DNA from: an uncultured Prevotella sp.
GTDB lineage: Bacteria; Bacteroidota; Bacteroidia; Bacteroidales; Bacteroidaceae
Direction: 5' to 3'
DNA length: 5,611 nucleotides
Assembly (NCBI GenBank): GCA_900770515.1
Contig: CAAHDP010000047.1
Coordinates: forward strand, 1 to 5,611
Shown: positions 1 to 5,611 of the stretch, one piece after another
Layout: each line of letters starts with the position of its first letter
How positions within the stretch are numbered: position 1 is the stretch's first letter
Program-made: the position numbers and the translations under genes
The notes under the pieces: generated by a model
Told to the model about the DNA's origin: nothing
Database searches by the model: none
What the model saw: only the letters and a program-made list of their open reading frames with translations

Positions 1-109
1 CAGGCTGCCGCATCGTGATTGGATGGGGATATGCCTTGATAGCCCAAGTGGCCTGGGTATATCCCGCACACAAGACGGAAGCCAAAAGCAGTCTTTTGAG
101 ACCTCTCAT
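1..109 (-). CDS. N-terminus of a secreted protein, probably M6-family metalloprotease (partial)
   Basis: The reading frame starts at ATG 109-107 on the minus strand and runs off the left edge after 36 codons. Seen: a basic N-terminus (MRGLKR), a hydrophobic core (LLLASVLCAGY) and likely signal peptidase I sites near ATWA or AIKA, residues 20-25. No proper lipobox precedes Cys14. The mature start, KAYPHPITMRQP, resembles my recollection of the N-termini of Bacteroidetes M6 (immune inhibitor A-like) metalloproteases, which often read A-YP-P-TQPDG just after the signal peptide. The catalytic HExxH motif would lie far outside the window, so the family call rests on this short stretch only. The start has no Shine-Dalgarno sequence; an A-rich run lies just upstream. 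It lies downstream of and on the same strand as the 826-residue repeat protein, separated by a terminator, so it probably has its own promoter. The best -7-like match, at 134-141 (TATATTTA), is imperfect and has no -33 partner. Secretion is well supported; the enzyme class is tentative. Confidence 0.6.
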   Translation of the reverse strand, partial: MRGLKRLLLASVLCAGYTQATWAIKAYPHPITMRQP

Positions 110-209
110 AGTTTTCTCGTTTTTTAATGTGTATAAATATAATAATTACTTAATTCTTTTCTCTTTTCCTGATAGAAATAACAGGTTGAAAGCTGGTGAT
201 ATTTTGACG

Positions 210-249
210 AAAAAGGGCGCAGGCGGAGTTTTCACACCCCACTTGCACC
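210..249 (-). terminator. Rho-independent terminator of the 826-residue repeat protein gene
   Basis: Read on the minus strand, a 13-position stem (249-237 with 228-216) closes an 8-base loop (TGTGAAAA). It has nine Watson-Crick pairs, three G-U wobbles and one A-C mismatch, and is followed by C and five T (214-210). It begins 40 bases after the stop codon at 291-289. On the plus strand the three wobbles become A-C mismatches, so it should act mainly in the minus direction. It separates the repeat protein gene from the putative protease gene. Confidence 0.85.
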
Positions 250-288
250 TTTATTATATAATGTTTTGTCTTATCACACTATGACCCA

Positions 289-2769
289 TTACTTCTTGAC
301 AACAATCTTCTTGGTCTTACCGTTAGACTTGATGATGTATACACCATTGCCTGAAATCTGGTTCACCTGGGTACCGTCCATCTTGAAGATAGATACCTTG
401 CTGTCGCCAGCTGCCTCGATGTTCCAGATGCCAGTTGCCTCGTTATCCATCCATGTGAAGTTGGTAGCACCGTATGAATCAACAAACTGGAAGTAAACAT
501 CGCCAGCAGCTGCCATCTCCTTGGTAAACTCATAAACGTAAGAGCCATCAGGCAGCTGTACGTAATTGGCTCTTACCTCCTCGGCATTGGCGCCATTCTT
601 GGCATCCTCCAGACTGTTATAGAGGGCTGTCATCAAGTAGCTGCTCAAGCGGAAGGTGGTTGTACCAGCAGGGAGTGAAGCCTTCATCCATACAGGAGTA
701 CTGCGGGAAGCACCTGTAATTGTCACGGTCTTACCCTTGGTGAGTACCAATGGATTGGTTACAGTTTCACCTGGCTCAGCCTCATGCTTGGTAAACTTGA
801 TCTTGCTACCGGTAACCTTACCTGCGATAACGCAGTGGATATAGAGCTTATCGCCCTTGCTAACGATAACCTTACCCTTATATACGGTGGTTGAAACACT
901 ACCTACGGTCTCAGTACCCATCATGGTAGTTCCGTATGGCTCCTCATTCTTGAAGATTTCGATGCGGTCGCTGCCACCATTATAACCGTGGTCGCAGGCG
1001 AAGTCGAGAACACCATCCTCAGTTACGTTATACTGCAACCAGAGGTCAGCAGCACCTGCCTTGGTGAAAGTATATTCGTTATCCTCCATGACGATAGGGT
1101 TAGTGCGAGACTCACCGGCAGCGAACTCCTTTTCTTCCAGATACATGGTTGTACCCTTGGCTGCACCAGATACCTTAATCAGATAAGTGGTTCCGGCAGT
1201 AGCCTCGATAAAGAAGTCGGTACCCTTGTTGATGGCTGTGTATTCACCATCATACATGCCTGTACCTTTAGGGAAGCTGACAGTAACACCTGGTTCAACC
1301 TCCACATTGAGCTTACCATTCTTGGTAGCTGTATATTTGAAGTATTCTGTGCCATCTACGGTGATTTCGTTTTCACCCACTACAGCTTCAGCTGGGTTTG
1401 TTAGAAGAGAACCCTTCTCTGCATCCAGATATGAAACCTTGAATGCCAATGGATTACCCTCATTGGCTGTAACCTTCAGGATGTAAGTAACATCGTATGT
1501 ATTGCCACCAACGTAAGTCTTCAGCAAACCATCCTTTACTGTAGCAGCACCATACTCGCCATTCTGCTGGTTGTAGAAGAGGATAGAAGTAGCTGCATCG
1601 AGATTGGCATCAGTCTCAACCGTAACAAACTTCTCTGTGTTGGCAGGAACCGTGAGCTTATAATAATAGGTACCCTTGGCACTAGGCAAAGTCTTCTCTA
1701 CAGGGAGTTCAGTCAATTCGAAGGCTGTATTCACAGTCTCACCTGGCTGGTATTCCTGCATCTCAGCCTTGATGACATCCTCGGCATCAGAATTCTGCAA
1801 CTTGTTCACTACAATATAATAGGTAGAACCAGTATAAGGAATCTCTACACGGACATTATAGGTACCCGACTCAGAAGAAGCCGCTACCTGCTGATAGGTG
1901 ATATTGCTCAAGCTGGTATATACCTTCACCTGACCACCAGCCAGCACAGCATCGCTGGAGATATTCAGATAACCCGTCTTGTTAGGAGTATAAGTAAAGT
2001 AGTAGTCGCCCATCTCAGCAGGCACCTTGTTCTCACCCTCGTTCAAAACGAATGGCATCTCAAGAGAACCAGCCTTCACCTCTACGAGCTTAGAGTTTGC
2101 AACGACACTACCCTGAAGATTCAGTGCGATGCTATAAGTCTTACCCTGCTCCACGCTTACTTTCAGTACATATCCGCCTGTAGCCTGGTCATACTCAGCA
2201 GAAACAGGATTACCATTCACTGTGGCACCAGCAACATAGCTTGAGAAAGAGAGCTGAAGCTGCGCAGTCTTCTCAGCAGTATAGGTAACATAGGCAGTAG
2301 TGTTCTCATACTGAACACCCAGCGGATTACCCAGGAACAACTCCTCACCTACCTTCAACTCGGCAGGATTGTCCTGAGAGAGACCCTTGCCATAAGAAGA
2401 CATCTCAGACAAGTCAAGGTTGAAGCCCGACTCACCCGTCATGTTCATGATGAAGTAGTAGGTCTTACCCTTTTCCAAGGCATACGCTTTAGAAGGATAC
2501 TTCAAGCCCGCACCACCCAGGGTGAGAGAATCTGTTCCTTCTACCGATGTAAATACAGTAGGAACATTGCTTGATCCAGACAATGGAGATACCTTGGCAA
2601 GATAGTTCTTGTCTGCTGTAAACTTCCAATAAGTGTTCTTAGCCTCACTGCTCTCTACCTTATAGGTATTCTCACCCTTCTGGGCATCGAGAGCAGATTC
2701 AATTGATGTCTGTGCCATTGCTGCTGAAGAAAGGCACAATGCTGTCGCAAAAAGTAAAACTTTTCTCAT
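289..2769 (-). CDS. Large secreted repeat protein with T9SS C-terminal sorting tail
   Basis: The product is 826 residues. The frame stays open upstream to 2922, but the start at 2769 is chosen because it gives a clean signal peptide (MRKVLLFATALCLSSAAMA, cleavage after Ala19 leaving Gln20) and lies about 80 bases after a good promoter; the upstream 51 codons read as leader. The mature protein has about seven tandem units of roughly 100 residues, starting near 20, 127, 232, 341, 452, 550 and 664. Most open with a G-x-S/T-x-x-N-P-like turn and a G-E-N/G-K step. An aromatic strand (YYFTYT, YYYKLT, EYFKYT) and an N/D-G-x-L-x-V turn follow, and units often end in TYY or TYL strands. This pattern resembles PPC-like or other beta-sandwich adhesive modules (inference). 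Residues 776-826 look like a type A T9SS tail, with SIFKMDGTQV, GVYIIK and terminal KKIVVKK. No catalytic motif was recognised. The likely role is a surface or extracellular binding or structural protein; its partner is unknown. The gene diverges from the receptor gene and ends at a strong terminator, so it is probably monocistronic. Confidence 0.9.
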   Translation of the reverse strand: MRKVLLFATALCLSSAAMAQTSIESALDAQKGENTYKVESSEAKNTYWKFTADKNYLAKVSPLSGSSNVPTVFTSVEGTDSLTLGGAGLKYPSKAYALEKGKTYYFIMNMTGESGFNLDLSEMSSYGKGLSQDNPAELKVGEELFLGNPLGVQYENTTAYVTYTAEKTAQLQLSFSSYVAGATVNGNPVSAEYDQATGGYVLKVSVEQGKTYSIALNLQGSVVANSKLVEVKAGSLEMPFVLNEGENKVPAEMGDYYFTYTPNKTGYLNISSDAVLAGGQVKVYTSLSNITYQQVAASSESGTYNVRVEIPYTGSTYYIVVNKLQNSDAEDVIKAEMQEYQPGETVNTAFELTELPVEKTLPSAKGTYYYKLTVPANTEKFVTVETDANLDAATSILFYNQQNGEYGAATVKDGLLKTYVGGNTYDVTYILKVTANEGNPLAFKVSYLDAEKGSLLTNPAEAVVGENEITVDGTEYFKYTATKNGKLNVEVEPGVTVSFPKGTGMYDGEYTAINKGTDFFIEATAGTTYLIKVSGAAKGTTMYLEEKEFAAGESRTNPIVMEDNEYTFTKAGAADLWLQYNVTEDGVLDFACDHGYNGGSDRIEIFKNEEPYGTTMMGTETVGSVSTTVYKGKVIVSKGDKLYIHCVIAGKVTGSKIKFTKHEAEPGETVTNPLVLTKGKTVTITGASRSTPVWMKASLPAGTTTFRLSSYLMTALYNSLEDAKNGANAEEVRANYVQLPDGSYVYEFTKEMAAAGDVYFQFVDSYGATNFTWMDNEATGIWNIEAAGDSKVSIFKMDGTQVNQISGNGVYIIKSNGKTKKIVVKK
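292..444 (-). other. T9SS type A C-terminal sorting domain (coding segment)
   Basis: This segment encodes residues 776-826 of the repeat protein. Seen: an N-E-A-T-G-I-W linker, a strand SKVSIFKMDGTQV, a G-x-G-V-Y-I-I-K strand, and the lysine-rich end KTKKIVVKK. Known of the family: such tails are read by the type IX secretion system and removed or anchored at the outer membrane. The order and spacing of the motifs fit. The usual DxxGR reads D-G-T here, which is common variation. Confidence 0.75.
445..2712 (-). repeat. Seven degenerate tandem protein repeats (about 95-115 residues each)
   Basis: Approximate units by residue are R1 20-126, R2 127-231, R3 232-340, R4 341-451, R5 452-549, R6 550-663 and R7 664-775. 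Shared landmarks include SQDNPAEL (R2), LLTNPAEA (R5), SRTNPIVM (R6) and TVTNPLVL (R7) at the unit starts, then GENKV (R3) and GENEI (R5). The strands YYFTYT-NKTGYLNI (R3) and EYFKYTATKNGKLNV (R5) align well. R1 and R4 are the most diverged. Boundaries were set by eye and could shift by ten residues or so. The DNA is mostly diverged as well, which suggests old duplication rather than recent slippage. Confidence 0.7.
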
Positions 2770-2811
2770 ACTTTCGACTTTTAAAATTATGATATTTAAA
2801 TTTATTATCCG

Positions 2812-2837
2812 TAACTCATCACGCCCTATGAGCGTTA
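2812..2837 (-). promoter_or_regulatory. Imperfect hairpin in the 5' leader of the repeat protein gene
   Basis: On the minus strand TAAC (2837-2834) pairs with GTTA (2815-2812) and TCAT with ATGA, leaving a two-base GC bulge and an 8-base loop. An alternative ACGC/GCGT stem uses the same bases. It sits in the middle of the predicted leader of about 80 bases, which is otherwise AT-rich. A four-codon ORF (ATG at 2849-2847, MEED, stop 2837-2835) runs into the hairpin. Function is unknown, and the fold is modest enough to be chance. Confidence 0.3.
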
Positions 2838-2857
2838 ATCTTCCTCCATTTTGGCGG

Positions 2858-2889
2858 CAAAGATAATAATTTATATTGAAACTCACAAG
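2858..2889 (-). promoter_or_regulatory. Bacteroidetes-type promoter P1 of the repeat protein gene
   Basis: On the minus strand TATCTTTG (2865-2858) matches the -7 consensus TAnnTTTG exactly. CTTG (2889-2886), one base from the TTTG -33 element, lies 20 bases upstream of it. Transcription should start near 2850-2854, giving a leader of about 80 bases before ATG 2769. There is no Shine-Dalgarno sequence at the start codon, as usual in this phylum. The spacing matches that of the divergent receptor promoter. Confidence 0.7.
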
Positions 2890-2896
2890 AATTTTT

Positions 2897-2931
2897 GCAT
2901 AAAAACTGCATAAAACTAACATTTACTAACA
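2897..2931. repeat. Short tandem direct repeats upstream of promoter P1
   Basis: GCATAAAAACT (2897-2907) is followed directly by GCATAAAACT (2908-2917). CTAACA occurs at 2916-2921 and again at 2926-2931. The periods are 11 and 10 bases, so copies face the same side of the helix. They end 8 bases upstream of the P1 -33 element, where an activator would bind. Confidence 0.5.
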
Positions 2932-2963
2932 AAAATACATTAATGAATATAAAAAATAGCAAA
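2930..2963 (-). promoter_or_regulatory. Possible second, upstream promoter P2 for the repeat protein gene
   Basis: On the minus strand TATTTTTG (2937-2930) also fits TAnnTTTG, with a TTTG at 2963-2960. The spacer is 22 bases, slightly longer than the 20 of the other two promoters. The region is very AT-rich, so a chance match is quite possible. If real, it would give a leader of about 155 bases carrying the P1 region inside it. Confidence 0.25.
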
Positions 2964-3039
2964 TTTCACCCTTTTTTGGTTTACAAAACGTCAAGTTATC
3001 CGAAAATATAGCCATTTATTTTATATTTTCTCAAAAACA

Positions 3040-3071
3040 TTTGGAAGAAAGATAAATTTTGCTTAATTTTG
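3040..3071 (+). promoter_or_regulatory. Bacteroidetes-type promoter of the SusC/RagA-like receptor gene
   Basis: TTTG (3040-3043), a 20-base spacer, and TAATTTTG (3064-3071) match the -33 and -7 consensus (TTTG, TAnnTTTG) at every fixed base. Transcription should start near 3076-3080, leaving a leader of about 110 bases before ATG 3189. Being a consensus housekeeping-sigma promoter, it suggests control by an activator, a repressor or the leader RNA rather than by an alternative sigma factor (inference). Confidence 0.75.
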
Positions 3072-3081
3072 CACCGATTTC

Positions 3082-3104
3082 AGGGACACCCCTTCTATCA
3101 GGGG
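3082..3104 (+). promoter_or_regulatory. Two mutually exclusive hairpins at the start of the receptor leader RNA
   Basis: CCCCT (3089-3093) can pair with AGGGG (3100-3104) across a 6-base loop. Its last four bases, CCCT (3090-3093), can instead pair with the upstream AGGG (3082-3085) across a 4-base loop. TCAGGG is present twice, at 3080-3085 and 3098-3103, so both copies compete for one C-rich strand. The second hairpin hides an SD-like AGGGG six bases before a small ORF. It is not an intrinsic terminator: only short A runs follow, with no U tract. The stems are short, and function is unproven. Confidence 0.35.
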
Positions 3105-3110
3105 CTAAAA

Positions 3111-3161
3111 ATGACGAAAAAAATTAGTAGAATACACTTTAAAGTTAAAAATAGTAAGTAA
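3111..3161 (+). CDS. Candidate leader-peptide small ORF, 16 codons
   Basis: ATG at 3111 opens a 16-codon frame ending at TAA 3159-3161, reading MTKKISRIHFKVKNSK. It lies wholly inside the predicted leader of the receptor mRNA and ends 27 bases before the receptor start. AGGGG at 3100-3104, six bases upstream, is the only SD-like sequence in the leader. The peptide is basic (five Lys, one Arg, one His), which AT-rich DNA would also produce by chance. It has no similarity I recognise and no repeated codon typical of amino-acid attenuators. It is too short for coding evidence from the sequence alone. Confidence 0.25.
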   Translation: MTKKISRIHFKVKNSK

Positions 3162-3188
3162 TAACAATAAAAAGAAAAAAAGAGATCT

Positions 3189-5611
3189 ATGGAAAAAAGA
3201 CTCATGATGTTTATTGCTTGCGTCTTCCTGAATTTGGGAATGGCGCTGGCACAAACTCACGTTTCTGGTGTAGTTACCTCTTCTGAAGACGGTTCACCGA
3301 TTATCGGTGCATCTGTAAAGATTGTGGGTACGACTTCTGGTACAGTGACCGACATCGACGGTAACTTCGCTCTTGATTTAGAGAGCAACAAGGCCGAGCT
3401 GGAATTCAGCTACATCGGCATGGTGACCAAGAAATTAAAGGCATCTGAAAAGATGCAGGTTGTTTTGGATCCTGACACACATGTACTTGAGCAGGTTATC
3501 ATCACCGGTTACGGTGCTGCCAAGAAGTTGGGATCTGTAGTTGGCGCTATTTCCAACATCGGTGAAAAGAAGTTGGAAACGGTCGTAACCCCTAACTTTA
3601 CTGATGCGCTCGCCGGTCAGGTATCTGGTTTGTCTGTTCTGTCATCTGCCGGTGACCCTTCACAGTCTGCACAGATCCGTCTGCGTGGTGTCAACTCTAT
3701 CGGTTCTTCTAACCAGCCTCTGTTCATCCTCGATGGTTCTCCTATCACTGCTAGCTTCTTCAGCACATTGAACCCATCAGACATTGCCAACATCACCGTG
3801 TTGAAGGATGCTGCGTCAACCTCTATCTATGGCTCACGTGCAGCCAACGGTGTTATTGTCATCACTACCAAGCAGGCTAAGTACAACGAGTCGGTTCAGC
3901 TCACCGTAAAGGCACAGTATGGTATCTCTTCTGCTACCAGCAAGGGTGAAGAGATGATGAACTCTCAGCAGTACATCCAGTTCCGCGACATGATCGGACA
4001 GCCTGTGAACGACAATATCCGCAACTTGGTGAGCAAGTATGGTATCAGCACCGACTGGCGCGACGAGCTGATCAAAAACTCGGCTCCTACTTCTGATATC
4101 AACGCTACCTTGCAGGGCGGTGGTCAGACCATGAACTATTTCGTTTCGTTCAACCACCACCAGGAGGATGGTTTGATTGAGGATTCCAACATGCGCCGCA
4201 GCACATTGGCTGCCCGCATCAACTCTCGCCTGAACAAGTTCTTCAAGGTGGGTTTCAGCTCTAACTTCGGTGTTCAGGATTACAGCCAGAACAGCATGTG
4301 GGCTGACAGCAAAAAGACATACGCTTCCAACCCATTGGTAGCTGCCAAGATGGCGTTGCCATACGATACACCTTATTATTATAGCTTCGACGAGGCTGGT
4401 AATCTGGTGAAGGGCGACCGCGCTGCCGGACTCCTCTACTCTCAGTTCCTGCTGCCTTGGTTCACTGTAGCCAATACAAAACAGGACCGTAAGAATGTAA
4501 CCATCAACCTGTCGCTGAACGAGCAGTTCACTCCTCTTGAGGGATTGACTTTCACAGCCCTGCAGTCTTTGTTTGGATACGACCTCACAGCCGACAGAGC
4601 AAGTCTCCCATACGAGCAGTTTACGACCCCAATGGGTCAGGTAATCGATGCTCATACCGGTGGTGTTGCTTCAGACTTCAGCCGCTACTACGCTTACACA
4701 TTGACTCATACAGCTGAGTTCCGTCATAACTTCGGTCCTCATTATGTAAACCTGCTGCTGGGTGAGGAGACCCGCATCCAGAAGGGTCGTAGTTTCGGTA
4801 TCACTTCTACAGGTCAGACCGACGTTCGCCGTATGTTGCTGAACACTGCTACCACCATCACTCCATCAGCTCAGACTGACAGCCGTTCAGAGGAAGTAGC
4901 CAACTCTCTCTTCGGAACTGCCGAGTATAACTTCAAGGAGAAGTACTTCGTATATGCTTCACTCCGTTTCGATGGTAGCTCTAAGTTTGCTCCAGACCAC
5001 CGTTGGGGTACCTTCGGTTCCCTCGGTTTGAAGTGGAATGCCAAGCGCGAAAGCTTCCTCCGTGGTGTTAAATGGCTGGACGACCTGACCGTGAGCGCCA
5101 ACTATGGTACTACCGGTAATGACTCAGGTGCCGGTTCTTACGATTTCTACGGACTCTTCGGTTCCGGCAAAAACTACAATGGCGAAGGTTCCATCGATAT
5201 CACCCAGGCAAGCAACGACAAGTTGACTTGGGAGAAGGTGAGCAAGCTGAACATCGGCTTGAACTTCGGTTTGTTCAACCGCGTTACCGTGGATGCCAAC
5301 TTCTACCGCAACGAGACATCTGATATGCTGATGGAGATTCCTTACTCTATGACCACAGGTTTCGCCTCGGGTATGGGTAACATCGGTAACATGGTGAACA
5401 AGGGTTTCGAGACAACCGTAAACGTTGACCTCATCAAGACCAAGGATATGAGCTGGAGTGTATCTGCCAACATCTGCTACAACAAGAACGAGATTACAAA
5501 GTTGTTTGCAGGCCGCGACGAATACGTGCTTTCAGGCACTGGTCTGAAGTTGCAGGTGGGTCATGCCTACGGTGAGTTCTACAATGTACGCTATGCAGGT
5601 GTTGATTCACG
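3189..5611 (+). CDS. SusC/RagA-family TonB-dependent outer-membrane receptor (C-terminus outside window)
   Basis: 807 codons are visible with no stop; the family usually runs about 950-1,100 residues, so the end of the barrel is missing. The start at 3189 gives a signal peptide (residues 1-21, ALA then Gln22) after an A-rich leader with no clear SD sequence. Residues about 24-93 form a carboxypeptidase-regulatory-like domain (VSGVV, PIIGASVKI, GTVTDIDGNF). The TonB-box region is EQVIITGYG at 101-109. The plug, about 112-228, has LRGVNSI (165-171), FILDGSPI (179-186), ITVLKDAASTSIYGSRAANG (202-221) and VIVITTK. The barrel follows, with DGSSKF from 595, NYGTTGND from 638 and NIGNMVNKGFE from 731. 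There is no STN domain, so anti-sigma signalling through the receptor is unlikely. Known role: TonB-powered import of glycans or peptides through a SusCD complex, in which SusD caps the barrel. A SusD gene is expected just downstream. The plug (GYGAAKKLGSVVGA, DALAGQVSGL, SSAGDPS) recalls RagA, a peptide importer, but the substrate is unproven. Confidence 0.95.
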   Translation, partial: MEKRLMMFIACVFLNLGMALAQTHVSGVVTSSEDGSPIIGASVKIVGTTSGTVTDIDGNFALDLESNKAELEFSYIGMVTKKLKASEKMQVVLDPDTHVLEQVIITGYGAAKKLGSVVGAISNIGEKKLETVVTPNFTDALAGQVSGLSVLSSAGDPSQSAQIRLRGVNSIGSSNQPLFILDGSPITASFFSTLNPSDIANITVLKDAASTSIYGSRAANGVIVITTKQAKYNESVQLTVKAQYGISSATSKGEEMMNSQQYIQFRDMIGQPVNDNIRNLVSKYGISTDWRDELIKNSAPTSDINATLQGGGQTMNYFVSFNHHQEDGLIEDSNMRRSTLAARINSRLNKFFKVGFSSNFGVQDYSQNSMWADSKKTYASNPLVAAKMALPYDTPYYYSFDEAGNLVKGDRAAGLLYSQFLLPWFTVANTKQDRKNVTINLSLNEQFTPLEGLTFTALQSLFGYDLTADRASLPYEQFTTPMGQVIDAHTGGVASDFSRYYAYTLTHTAEFRHNFGPHYVNLLLGEETRIQKGRSFGITSTGQTDVRRMLLNTATTITPSAQTDSRSEEVANSLFGTAEYNFKEKYFVYASLRFDGSSKFAPDHRWGTFGSLGLKWNAKRESFLRGVKWLDDLTVSANYGTTGNDSGAGSYDFYGLFGSGKNYNGEGSIDITQASNDKLTWEKVSKLNIGLNFGLFNRVTVDANFYRNETSDMLMEIPYSMTTGFASGMGNIGNMVNKGFETTVNVDLIKTKDMSWSVSANICYNKNEITKLFAGRDEYVLSGTGLKLQVGHAYGEFYNVRYAGVDS

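Larger units (their letters stand above)
2890..3039. other. Divergent intergenic core with phased A/T tracts and short direct repeats
   Basis: No gene is seen in these 150 bases between the two divergent -33 elements. A or T runs are centred near 2894, 2903, 2913, 2923, 2933, 2953, 2963 and 2974, roughly one helical turn apart. The missing turn near 2943 is filled by the palindrome CATTAATG (2938-2945). This predicts intrinsically bent DNA and perhaps a regulator site shared by both genes. Base composition alone may account for part of it. Confidence 0.4.

Noticed and set aside
134..141. TATATTTA as a -7 element for the putative protease gene
   Set aside because: It lacks the final G of TAnnTTTG and has no TTTG-like -33 element at about 20 bases, so it is not distinguishable from AT-rich background.
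15..284. Plus-strand open frame of 89 codons at the left edge
   Set aside because: It crosses the antisense of a signal peptide, the spacer and the minus-strand terminator stem, and its composition changes abruptly along its length.
988..1404. Plus-strand open frame of 138 codons, and similar ones at 1187-1486 and 266-496
   Set aside because: They lie opposite the repeat protein gene and read as reverse-complement shadows of it.
2770..2922. Upstream extension of the repeat protein frame by 51 codons to a start at 2922
   Set aside because: The extension has no signal peptide character, covers the good promoter P1 and the leader hairpin, and would bury a textbook signal peptide at residue 52.
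3100..3300. Antisense sRNA promoter opposite the receptor leader, as known for some Bacteroides PULs
   Set aside because: No CAAAnnTA (the reverse of the -7 consensus) was found in this stretch; the closest match has a wrong base.
3834..4655. Minus-strand open frame of 273 codons inside the receptor gene
   Set aside because: It is antisense to a strongly supported SusC-like coding region, has no promoter or secretion or domain signal, and reflects the codon bias of the real gene.
1..5611. CRISPR array, tRNA, rRNA or insertion sequence
   Set aside because: No regularly spaced identical repeats, cloverleaf-like segment, rRNA signature, transposase frame or terminal inverted repeats were seen.

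Overview
The window looks like chromosomal DNA from a Bacteroidetes bacterium, most likely Prevotella or a close relative (inference). The grounds are two promoters of the Bacteroidetes type (TTTG or CTTG, 20 bp, TAnnTTTG), A-rich leaders without Shine-Dalgarno sequences in front of the long genes, a SusC/RagA-type outer-membrane receptor, and a large repeat protein ending in a type IX secretion (T9SS) sorting tail.

Layout. Positions 1-109 (minus) hold the first 36 codons of a secreted protein whose N-terminus resembles Bacteroidetes M6-family metalloproteases. Positions 110-288 are a spacer with a strong minus-strand intrinsic terminator at 210-249. Positions 289-2769 (minus) encode an 826-residue secreted protein: signal peptide, about seven tandem beta-rich repeats of roughly 100 residues, and a C-terminal T9SS tail. 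Positions 2770-3188 are a 419-bp divergent regulatory region with one well-formed promoter for each strand, a possible second minus-strand promoter, phased A/T tracts with short tandem repeats, and structured 5' leaders. Positions 3189-5611 (plus) encode 807 codons of a SusC/RagA-like TonB-dependent receptor, cut by the window edge.

How the parts may fit together. The receptor would be the outer-membrane importer of a SusCD pair, with the SusD-like lipoprotein expected just beyond the right edge. The divergent repeat protein and the putative protease would be exported through the Sec pathway and probably T9SS to the cell surface or outside. The plug region resembles RagA, a peptide importer, so a protein- or peptide-scavenging locus is possible, but the substrate cannot be read from this window.

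Most noteworthy non-coding feature: the receptor leader can form two mutually exclusive hairpins just after the predicted transcription start, followed by a 16-codon small ORF whose only SD-like sequence lies inside one of them.
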